From contig DAOUVA010000023.1 of assembly GCA_030667885.1 (NCBI GenBank), positions 1 through 16,528 of the forward strand: a DNA stretch of 16,528 bases, read 5' to 3'. A model generated the notes under the pieces. That model was given only the letters and a program-made list of their open reading frames with translations. It was not told the origin of the DNA and searched no databases. This document shows positions 6,097 to 13,044 of the stretch, piece after piece. How positions within the stretch are numbered: the stretch's first letter is position 1; each line of letters starts with the position of its first letter. The translations under genes were made by a program, and so were the position numbers. The stretch comes from Phycisphaerae bacterium. Its GTDB lineage: Bacteria; Planctomycetota; Phycisphaerae; Sedimentisphaerales; Anaerobacaceae.

Positions 6097-6325
6097 TATC
6101 CTTTTCCTCTTGTTTATTCATTTCGTTTGTAACCATCGCACTTAACAAAATAGCGTTTACTCCCCTTACCGCCCAAGTGCCTGCTATATAGGCAAGCACC
6201 GCTCCGACCAGTGCTCTTTTGCAGCAGGTGAAAGGTGAAAGTCCGCTAATCCAACCTATCAGGCTCACACCAAAAAAGCATGTCACGGCAATACTTATTG
6301 CAACAGATTTAATATGTAACAGCAT
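6080..6325 (-). CDS. Small two-helix membrane protein
   Basis: An 81-residue protein with two predicted transmembrane segments (about 5-29 and 36-63) joined by a short loop containing SPFTCCKRA, and a charged C-terminal tail (NKQEEKDSDDRD) likely in the cytoplasm. AGGA stands 8 nt before the ATG. It lies between flhA (59 nt upstream) and the sigma-factor gene, which it overlaps by 17 nt. This is where flhF and flhG stand in many bacteria, but it resembles neither. The family is not recognised. An accessory role at the export gate or in membrane anchoring is conceivable from position only. Confidence 0.65.
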   Translation of the reverse strand: MLLHIKSVAISIAVTCFFGVSLIGWISGLSPFTCCKRALVGAVLAYIAGTWAVRGVNAILLSAMVTNEMNKQEEKDSDDRD

Positions 6326-6384
6326 AGTTCAAATCCTGTATATCACAACCTATGACCTTCACGTACAACAAATCACGAATTATA

Positions 6385-8550
6385 TTATATTGTTGCCCCC
6401 CCTGCTAAAGCAGGGGCAAGCTGTCCTTTTTCACCTGGTGCTGTCATCTCAGCTTGCTGGAATGATATGGTTTCTATTGGTTCAACTTCAGTCCCAAACA
6501 CTATTTCATCATAAGCTAAGACCGGTAAGAGTGAGACTGTTCTGGATAACATTGCGGCCAGCGGCGAACGCAATCTTGAATCGCAGAGTAAAACGATCCT
6601 GTCCAAACCTTTGTCCATTGCTTCCTTCCATGCTTGTGCGCTTTTTCTACTTATATCCATAGCCATTTCAGTGGGTAAGGCGATATTTATTCCATCCGCT
6701 TCCTGTCGCAGATTTGAAACTATTTGATGTTCGAGTGATGGTTCCAGTGTTATGGCCAATATTTTACCAGCCTCGTTTTTATACAGATCGGTAATAGTTC
6801 TATTAAGGCATTTCCGAACCATCTCTGTTAAGACATCGGCGTTTTTAGTTTTCGAAGCATTCTCCGCCAAGGACTCAAGTATAACAGTAAGCTCACGTAT
6901 AGGTATCGCATTAGTCAAGAGGTTCTTAAGCACTCGCTGAAGCAATCCAATAGATACTTCACCATTGGCCCCAACAACATCTCCTACCAAAGACGGCTGT
7001 GTCTTTCGAAGCCGGTCAATAAGAAGCTGAACATCTTCTCGGGTTAGTAATTCGTCTGCGTGCTTTTTCAGCGTTTCAGATAAATGAGTAATAAAAACGG
7101 ATTCCGGGTCAATTACAGTATATCCATTGAGTTCAGCTTTTTCTTTGTTATCGGGTGCAATCCATAAAGCGGGTAATCCATAAACAGGTTCTGTGGTTTC
7201 AGTACCCTCGATTTTCACCTGAGCATTACCGGCATCCATAGCAAGGAACATATTCGGTTCTAACTGGCCCTTTGCTACTACATGATCAAAAATCTTAATC
7301 TCATAAGTAGTTGGTTCAAGGTTTATATTATCCCGCAACCTGACAAGAGGAATAACGATGCCAAATTCCTGAGCAAATTTTCTGCGCAAGGCACCAATGC
7401 GGTCAAATATAGCACTGTCTTTGCGAGGATCCACCATACTAATCAATCTTACACCGACCTGCACAGAAACTCTGTCAACGTCCAACAGGTCCTCAACCGG
7501 TTGTTTTTCGGCTCTTGACTTGTGTGCGGAGTCTTCGAGCTTTTCCGGACGGGTTTTTTCAGATTTGACCACTGTTCGTCCTGCTAAAGCAGTACCAGCA
7601 GCCAACAACAGAAAAGGTATTTTTGGCAGGCCCGGCACAAAGGCCATTGCAGCAATAATGACAGATGCTATGGTCAGCGGCTCACTTGTTTTAAGAAACT
7701 GTCTGCTAAGATCCTGTCCGACACTAAACTTGGAAGATATTTTGGTTACGAGAAAACCTGAGCTTATGGAGATTATCATCGAAGGCAACTGACTGACAAG
7801 GCCATCTCCAATGGAAAGAATCGAATATGTTTTTATAGCAACGCCAACTGTCATACCGCGTGAGTAACCCATAGCTACACCGCCGACGATGTTAATAGCC
7901 GTGATTATCAGCCCGGCCTTGGCATCGCCTTGAATGAATTTGCTGGCACCATCCATTGCGCCGTAAAATTCACCTTCTTTGACAATTTTCTCTCTTCGTT
8001 CGATTGCCTGTTCTTCGGTAATAGTCCCTGCGTTAAGATCCGCGTCAATTGCCATCTGCTTACCTGGCATCGCATCAAGAGTAAACCGCGCAGCGACTTC
8101 ACTTATTCGCCCCGCTCCTTTTGTGATTACTACGAATTGTATAACAACAAGTATGAGAAAGATTACGACTCCGACGACGAAACTACCACCGGCAACAAAA
8201 TCGCCGAAGGTCTGAATAATTTTCCCGGCTTCACCCTGTAATAGTATCAATCTCGTCGAGGCTACATTAAGCGAAAGTCGAAAGAGTGTTACGAAAAGAA
8301 GCAGGGAAGGGAAGGTCGATAATTCGAGGGCCTCTTTTGAGGTGAGCGTTATTATTAAAACAGACACAGCCAATGATATACTGCCAGCCAGCAGTATATC
8401 CAACACTGGTGATGGAAGACGGATTAGAAGGGTAGCAAGAATGGTCACCAGACCAAAAGCCAGAATAATATTGCTGTGGGACGTGAACGGATTATTTCGT
8501 GAGTTTTGCCCCAGATCTCTTGCTGTATTTGATTGTAAAGAACCTGCCAT
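6385..8550 (-). CDS. flhA: Flagellar export gate protein FlhA
   Basis: FlhA is the large inner-membrane subunit of the flagellar type III export gate and docks chaperone-substrate complexes through its cytoplasmic ring. The 721-residue length is normal. The N-terminal half (about 25-330) has seven to eight membrane helices. The FHIPEP signature is exact at 148-173 (RISEVAARFTLDAMPGKQM, then AIDADLNAG). Residues about 350-721 form the cytoplasmic domain, including DPRKDSAIFDRIGALRRKFA and the TVIDPESVFITHLSE segment. AAGGA stands 7-8 nt before the ATG. It follows fliN after 18 nt; the export genes fliOPQR and flhB that often separate them are not here. No frameshift or missing block is seen. 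Confidence 0.97.
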   Translation of the reverse strand: MAGSLQSNTARDLGQNSRNNPFTSHSNIILAFGLVTILATLLIRLPSPVLDILLAGSISLAVSVLIITLTSKEALELSTFPSLLLFVTLFRLSLNVASTRLILLQGEAGKIIQTFGDFVAGGSFVVGVVIFLILVVIQFVVITKGAGRISEVAARFTLDAMPGKQMAIDADLNAGTITEEQAIERREKIVKEGEFYGAMDGASKFIQGDAKAGLIITAINIVGGVAMGYSRGMTVGVAIKTYSILSIGDGLVSQLPSMIISISSGFLVTKISSKFSVGQDLSRQFLKTSEPLTIASVIIAAMAFVPGLPKIPFLLLAAGTALAGRTVVKSEKTRPEKLEDSAHKSRAEKQPVEDLLDVDRVSVQVGVRLISMVDPRKDSAIFDRIGALRRKFAQEFGIVIPLVRLRDNINLEPTTYEIKIFDHVVAKGQLEPNMFLAMDAGNAQVKIEGTETTEPVYGLPALWIAPDNKEKAELNGYTVIDPESVFITHLSETLKKHADELLTREDVQLLIDRLRKTQPSLVGDVVGANGEVSIGLLQRVLKNLLTNAIPIRELTVILESLAENASKTKNADVLTEMVRKCLNRTITDLYKNEAGKILAITLEPSLEHQIVSNLRQEADGINIALPTEMAMDISRKSAQAWKEAMDKGLDRIVLLCDSRLRSPLAAMLSRTVSLLPVLAYDEIVFGTEVEPIETISFQQAEMTAPGEKGQLAPALAGGATI

Positions 8551-8568
8551 TACAATTCCTTCTGAAGT

Positions 8569-8919
8569 TTATGCCCCGGCAGCAACATCACCAAGACCGA
8601 GAATTCGTTTTATCTTTACTGCGAAGCGGCCGTCTACAACCACAATACTTCCGGTTGCAAACCTCATATCTCTAAGGTACAAGTCTGCTGGTTCATCAAT
8701 AGATTTATCAAGCTCTAATACAGAGCCAGGTCCAAGCTGCAAAAGTCGGCGTACAGGGATTTCTGTTTGTCCAATAGCAACTGTAACAGCAATATTCACG
8801 TCAAGTAAGAGGTCGATACTACCGGCCCCAGTGTCTCCGGTCACAGTAGCTTCAGAAAATTCGACAGCTTGTGCCTCCGTTTTAGATTCCTCCTGTACAG
8901 CTTCAGTTGTCTCTGCCAT
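8569..8919 (-). CDS. fliN: Flagellar motor switch protein FliN
   Basis: FliN builds the lower C-ring of the flagellar switch and helps dock export substrates. The 116-residue protein has a polar, Glu/Thr-rich N-terminal 30 residues and one complete SpoA/FliN domain (about 35-112) with the typical strings DVNIAVTVAIGQTEIPVRRL and PGSVLELDKSIDEPADLYL, then GSIVVVDGRFAVKIKRIL. AAGGA stands 9 nt before the ATG. It lies between fliM (118-nt gap) and flhA (18 nt). The gap to fliM contains no ORF or promoter that I can recognise. Confidence 0.95.
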   Translation of the reverse strand: MAETTEAVQEESKTEAQAVEFSEATVTGDTGAGSIDLLLDVNIAVTVAIGQTEIPVRRLLQLGPGSVLELDKSIDEPADLYLRDMRFATGSIVVVDGRFAVKIKRILGLGDVAAGA

Positions 8920-9037
8920 ATTTTAATTTCCTTTTGTAATTTTTAATCTTCCGTAATTATCACTCTGCTCTTGTAGTCGTACCCGGAACGGTCTCCCCGG
9001 CCTTGTTCGTTATTTCTGTGAAAGCATTGACATACTT

Positions 9038-10000
9038 TTATCCTGTATCACTAAATAGTTCTTCAATTACAACTGCATACTTTCCAGCTAATCTTGCAGG
9101 TCGCCCGAGAAGAGCCGTTCGACCGCTTGTTATTAATTCGATAGGCTCATTAACTTTTTTATCAAGTAACAATATATCGCCCACTTCAAGACTCATTATC
9201 TCTTTAAGAGTAAGCACGGTAGAAGCCAGTTGTGCCGTAATAAAAACGGGCATTTTCTGCATATGACCAAGGATTGCTTTTGAGATATCGTCGGCAGAAA
9301 AACTACCTACATCATGTTCGGCTTTGCCCACAGCGGATTCCAGTTTGCTGCATAGTATCAGGATGTAAGCTTCTGTCCCTTTTTCCTGGTCGTTTTTTTT
9401 CACATCAAAAGTAATTTTGCATAGCTCTTCCGTACCTTTGAGTTCAATAGGAAAGAGTCTTCGGGCAATGTTCTTGTCCGGCTGAAATTCCCAACTTTTC
9501 TGAGAAAAAGCTTTAATAAGGGCAGAGAGCAGATCCAACAAAAGCGACTCTTCCAATTGAGATAAATCTCTGCCTGAATCCTCTACTTCGGATTCAGGGT
9601 CACCAAGCAATTGTGTGGCCCAGAGAAACGCAGTCTGAGTAGGTATGCTAATTAGTCCACAGGGATGGTCCTGGTCGTTTCCGAAAGCAAGATAATAATC
9701 ATTCTGCCCGCTCTCCATGGCCTGGTCAACAAGTTTAGCGGCAAAATGCTGCTCTGTCGAAACAACATTGACATCAAACTCGCTGTGGCAAAAATCAACG
9801 AATTTTACAGACATGGATCTGGCTACTCTTTTTGTGAAATCATCGAGCCTATTGAGCTGCTTGCGATCAAAATAGTGAGGCTGGTTCCAATTGTACTCGG
9901 TAGCCTTTATCCCGGTAGTATCTTCCAATGGGCCGGACCCAACAGCAATGAGAAGCTGGTGTATTTTTTCTTTGCTTAAATTTTTAGTCCCTATACTCAT
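9038..10000 (-). CDS. fliM: Flagellar motor switch protein FliM
   Basis: FliM forms the C-ring wall and receives the chemotaxis signal from phospho-CheY. The 320-residue protein has an N-terminal LSKEKIHQLL (8-17), matching the CheY-binding helix pattern (LSxxEIDALL), though Ile-His replaces the usual Ile-Asp. A CheC-like middle domain follows (about 45-230). The C-terminal SpoA domain contains TAQLASTVLTLKEIMSLEVG, then ILLLDKKVNEPIELITSG and ALLGRPARLAGKYAVVIEE. The start ATG overlaps the fliL stop as ATGA (4 nt), so translation is coupled. Length and domain order are normal for the family. Confidence 0.95.
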   Translation of the reverse strand: MSIGTKNLSKEKIHQLLIAVGSGPLEDTTGIKATEYNWNQPHYFDRKQLNRLDDFTKRVARSMSVKFVDFCHSEFDVNVVSTEQHFAAKLVDQAMESGQNDYYLAFGNDQDHPCGLISIPTQTAFLWATQLLGDPESEVEDSGRDLSQLEESLLLDLLSALIKAFSQKSWEFQPDKNIARRLFPIELKGTEELCKITFDVKKNDQEKGTEAYILILCSKLESAVGKAEHDVGSFSADDISKAILGHMQKMPVFITAQLASTVLTLKEIMSLEVGDILLLDKKVNEPIELITSGRTALLGRPARLAGKYAVVIEELFSDTG

Positions 10001-10599
10001 TGTACAGCGAATTCCTTGAATAGAATGTTTTTGATTAAGGGTTTGGAATCAGGAAAAAGCTTTTCATTAAAAGCATCGAGTACCTGTGATTGGATTCGCT
10101 TGAGATTACGGTCGCCCCTAATATCATCAAGGCCTAAACTCGCGAGATAAACAGTCAGCCAATTCGTTAAAATGGGCTTTTTCTCATCAATAAAAGCTGT
10201 GCCTTTTTTCTCATCCACTTCAAAACTTAGTTCAAGCGTTAAAGATGCCTTAACATAGCGTGTTACATCGTCCACATTGAGATTTGCTATGACAGGTTCC
10301 AAATGATAATACCATCTCTTTTGAGAGTCAGCCCCAGAATCCTTTGTATCCATGTTTTCTAACTGAGATGACTGGCCCTGTTCGGAAGCTCGAGCTGTCT
10401 GAGATGTTGAGGAACCGATAAGCAATCGAGCGAGAGTGAATCCGGTCCCGGCAAAAATCACCACCACAACAACTATTATTCCTTTTGGTAGAAAACGAGC
10501 CACCCGGGACTTTTTTTCACTCGGGACTTTTTTTGTCTCCTCGTTTTCCTCCTGTTGTTCCTGCATTTTCGGCTGTTTTATTTCGTCCGCATCTGCCAT
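9997..10599 (-). CDS. fliL: Flagellar basal body protein FliL
   Basis: FliL is a single-pass inner-membrane protein that forms a ring around the stator and supports torque. The 200-residue protein has a charged cytoplasmic N-terminus (1-38), one membrane helix (about 39-62, GIIVVVVVIFAGTGFTLARL), a Ser/Gln-rich linker, and a periplasmic domain (about 95-200) with YYHLEPVIANLNV, RYVKASLTLEL and a terminal helix-strand LIKNILFKEFAVQ. These match FliL's conserved periplasmic fold. GAGG stands 7-8 nt before the ATG. It is the first of the core flagellar genes here, 37 nt after the response-regulator gene, and overlaps fliM by 4 nt. Confidence 0.93.
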   Translation of the reverse strand: MADADEIKQPKMQEQQEENEETKKVPSEKKSRVARFLPKGIIVVVVVIFAGTGFTLARLLIGSSTSQTARASEQGQSSQLENMDTKDSGADSQKRWYYHLEPVIANLNVDDVTRYVKASLTLELSFEVDEKKGTAFIDEKKPILTNWLTVYLASLGLDDIRGDRNLKRIQSQVLDAFNEKLFPDSKPLIKNILFKEFAVQ

Positions 10600-10636
10600 T
10601 TGTTTTCCTCAAGGATTAACGATAAATATACTCTTT

Positions 10637-12199
10637 TCATGCCAACTGCATGCAACCTTGTTTACGATACCTATGTATCCTGTCTCTCAGCGTTCGGTCA
10701 CTAATACCCAAAACCTTTGCAGCCTTTGTCTGATTTCCTCCTGTCCGCCGTAAAGTATCTAAAATCGCCTGCTTTTCAACATGCTCAAGCGGTACTCCTC
10801 CCAAGTCTGAAACCCGAGCAGTATTTGATCTTATCTCAAGGTCATTGTATTTATCTTCACCAAATGAACTCAGTCCGTTTCTGGCCAATCTCGATACCAT
10901 TAAATCGTTGTTTCCTTCCTGTGGCAGCGGTTGCAATTCATCAAAAAGCCATGAAACATCAGCCAAAGACAGTGTCCGCCCAATCCCCAAAATCAATGAA
11001 GTTCTTACAACATTCCGTAATTGGCGTACATTTCCGGGCCAGTGATATTTAGCAAAAATGTCCATCATGGCCGGGTCAAGCTTTGTGATACGCCGCTGTA
11101 CTTCTCGAGTGTAAAGGTTGACAAAAAACCATACAAGATCATATAAATCATCTTTACGTTCTCTGAGCGGGCAGGCCACTAATCTTACACCGCTTAGCCG
11201 GTAATAAAGATCCTGACGGAACCGTCCCTGCCGGACTTCCTGTAACAAATCCTTATTCGTAGTACTTATTATCCGAACATCAACTCTGACACTTTCATTT
11301 CCTCCAACTCTTTCAAAATCCTGCTGTTCGAGCACCCTCAAAAGCTTGGCTTGAAACCTTATTGGTGTTTCGGTAATCTCATCCAGGAGCAAAGTTCCAC
11401 CGTGAGCCATTTCAAATCGTCCTTTTCGCTGAGCGTAGGCTCCGGTGAAAGCGCCTTTTTCATGCCCAAACAGTTCGCTTTCGAGAAGCGAATCACTTAA
11501 TGCTGCACAATTAATTTTCACATATGAGCCCTGTGCTCTTTTACTTTTTTGATACACAAGATAAGAGAGAAGTTCTTTGCCCGTCCCACTTTCGCCACTT
11601 ATTAAAACCGGTGCCGATGTTGGAGCGACCTTTTTAGCCAAATCTACGGTTTGAATGAGTTTTGCACTTCCACCTATAATTTGATAAAGACAGCGTGTGT
11701 CCTCGTGAGAAGAAGCTACCGTTGAGACGCTGTGATTAGGCAGATAAGTATCCAGGAGATTATCTATTTTTACATAGTCAAGCGGTTTAACCAAGAAATC
11801 GCTACAGCCCCTTCGAATGGCTTCAACTGCCATCTCTATATTCATCTGTTGCTTTTTTTTGCTGAGGGCTTTGGCCTTTGTCATCATAATCACGGGCAGT
11901 TCCGGCCAATTATCTCTGATTTTCTCAAGCAGTTCAAAGCCATCCTGCAATCGACCGGACAAGTTTGTCTTTCGGCTTATTATGTCACTGGTAAAAACAA
12001 GATCACAACTGCCTTTGCTAATAAAGCTAATTGCACTTTCTTTATCATTGGCAAGATGTCCGCGTAAACCCTTGCGTGCCAATATCTCAAGCATAAACCG
12101 AGCCAGTTCAGAGTCGTCATCAACAATCAATATATTCGGGATACATTCCTGTTTTTCATTGCCTATGTTGTCTATCTCGTTCTTACTCACTTCCAGCAT
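10637..12199 (-). CDS. NtrC-type response regulator (FleQ/FlrC/FlbD-like)
   Basis: A sigma-54 enhancer-binding protein of 520 residues with receiver, AAA+ and Fis-type DNA-binding domains. In the AAA+ domain Walker A is GESGTGKE (202-209), the sigma-54 loop GAFTGA is intact (249-254), Walker B is GGTLLLDE (267-274) and GRFRQDLYYRL follows. The C-terminal helix-turn-helix is NQTKAAKVLGISDRTLRDRI. In the receiver domain VDDD (26-29), Thr107 and Lys138 are kept. The acceptor strand reads DLVFTSD, so Ser71 occupies the canonical position and Asp72 is shifted by one; the following loop is about six residues longer than usual. AGGAG ends only 1 nt before the ATG, so the GTG at 12190 may be the real start. 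Its place before fliL argues for control of flagellar genes. Confidence 0.92.
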   Translation of the reverse strand: MLEVSKNEIDNIGNEKQECIPNILIVDDDSELARFMLEILARKGLRGHLANDKESAISFISKGSCDLVFTSDIISRKTNLSGRLQDGFELLEKIRDNWPELPVIMMTKAKALSKKKQQMNIEMAVEAIRRGCSDFLVKPLDYVKIDNLLDTYLPNHSVSTVASSHEDTRCLYQIIGGSAKLIQTVDLAKKVAPTSAPVLISGESGTGKELLSYLVYQKSKRAQGSYVKINCAALSDSLLESELFGHEKGAFTGAYAQRKGRFEMAHGGTLLLDEITETPIRFQAKLLRVLEQQDFERVGGNESVRVDVRIISTTNKDLLQEVRQGRFRQDLYYRLSGVRLVACPLRERKDDLYDLVWFFVNLYTREVQRRITKLDPAMMDIFAKYHWPGNVRQLRNVVRTSLILGIGRTLSLADVSWLFDELQPLPQEGNNDLMVSRLARNGLSSFGEDKYNDLEIRSNTARVSDLGGVPLEHVEKQAILDTLRRTGGNQTKAAKVLGISDRTLRDRIHRYRKQGCMQLA

Positions 12200-12256
12200 A
12201 CTCCTTTTACATTTAAGCGGACCTCATTTTAGACTGCACAATGACGTCCTGATACT

Positions 12257-13039
12257 CTATCGTTTACGTTCGGTAATCAACTTATGGGGTTCATCCTTAA
12301 GATACCAATCGAGCAATGTTCTCCTCGCGTCTGCTAATTCTTTCCATGGCGAATTGGGGTACTCAGTAATTAGTTGCCCGTACATTTTTATTGCTTCGGT
12401 CTGATCGTCATTCCGCAGACAGTTGCCAATCTGAAATAATATCCAAGCTCTGTCCCGAGTTGAGCCGGCGTCATCCGGACTTTTACGTTTAAGAGCTTCC
12501 TGATAAAAGATTGCAGCTTCCTTTAGATATCCACTGAGAAACAAGGTCTCTCCCAGTTCAAAAGGATTGTGTAGATTTCCGGGCTTCTTCGAGAGGCTCT
12601 TGATTGTTTGCAAAGTTTGGTTGGTTATCAGCCCATATGGCAGGCTGGATTCTTCTTCCTTTTTATTCTGCTCATTAGGATCTTCGGAGACAGCTTCATC
12701 AGGCACATCTATCGGCACCACATCAGGGACAATGGCGGGTTCAAAATCTTCCTTCTGGAGCCCAAAGTTAATAGAGCGAATTTGTTCTATTATCCTGCTA
12801 AGCTCGTTCTTTGTGCTCTTATCCTTTTCGCCTTCAGCCATATTGAGCTCAACCAGCCACGACTGGCGTTTGAAGTGACTATTTGGGTCCGTCGTATTAT
12901 TTAAACTGCTCAGTGCTGTTCTTTTGCCAACCGCAACAACAGGGCCTGGCAAATGGAAAATGAAAAATGAAAAATGGTTTACTAAGAACCAACACCCAAT
13001 AACTAACAAGCAATATCTAATAGAATATTTATTTTTCAT
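12257..13039 (-). CDS. Exported TPR protein
   Basis: A 260-residue protein. An N-terminal hydrophobic segment (about 8-35, with two Cys and no standard lipobox) suggests a signal peptide or signal anchor. The middle region (about 65-135) is acidic, with a Pro/Asp/Val-rich stretch (VPDVVPIDVPDEAV). Residues about 150-245 contain two or three tetratricopeptide-like helix pairs (ELGETLFLSGYLKEAAIFYQ; ILFQIGNCLRNDDQTEAIKM; then ITEYPNSPWKELADAR, as in YbgF/BamD-like TPRs). AAAGGT stands about 8 nt before the ATG, and the stop of the 826-aa TPR gene is 5 nt upstream, so the two are probably coupled. A periplasmic scaffold working with that protein is the likeliest reading; the family is not recognised. 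Confidence 0.7.
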   Translation of the reverse strand: MKNKYSIRYCLLVIGCWFLVNHFSFFIFHLPGPVVAVGKRTALSSLNNTTDPNSHFKRQSWLVELNMAEGEKDKSTKNELSRIIEQIRSINFGLQKEDFEPAIVPDVVPIDVPDEAVSEDPNEQNKKEEESSLPYGLITNQTLQTIKSLSKKPGNLHNPFELGETLFLSGYLKEAAIFYQEALKRKSPDDAGSTRDRAWILFQIGNCLRNDDQTEAIKMYGQLITEYPNSPWKELADARRTLLDWYLKDEPHKLITERKR

Positions 13040-13044
13040 TACTA

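Noticed and set aside
7947..7968. Plus-strand TGGCAC...TTGC resembling a sigma-54 promoter
   Set aside because: The GG to GC spacing is 11 instead of 10, it is antisense inside flhA, and no plus-strand gene follows.
8342..8926. 194-aa plus-strand ORF over fliN and the start of flhA
   Set aside because: Antisense shadow of two certain genes; its composition (Ser, Thr, Ile, Pro, Arg) is typical of reverse-strand reading.
8920..9037. 118-nt fliM-fliN gap examined for a promoter or small gene
   Set aside because: No ORF beyond a few codons, no sigma-54 or sigma-28 pattern and no strong hairpin were found; only the fliN ribosome site is evident.
11817..12404. 195-aa plus-strand ORF over the response-regulator start
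   Set aside because: Antisense to a certain gene and to the end of the TPR gene; Ser/Leu-rich shadow without a start signal.
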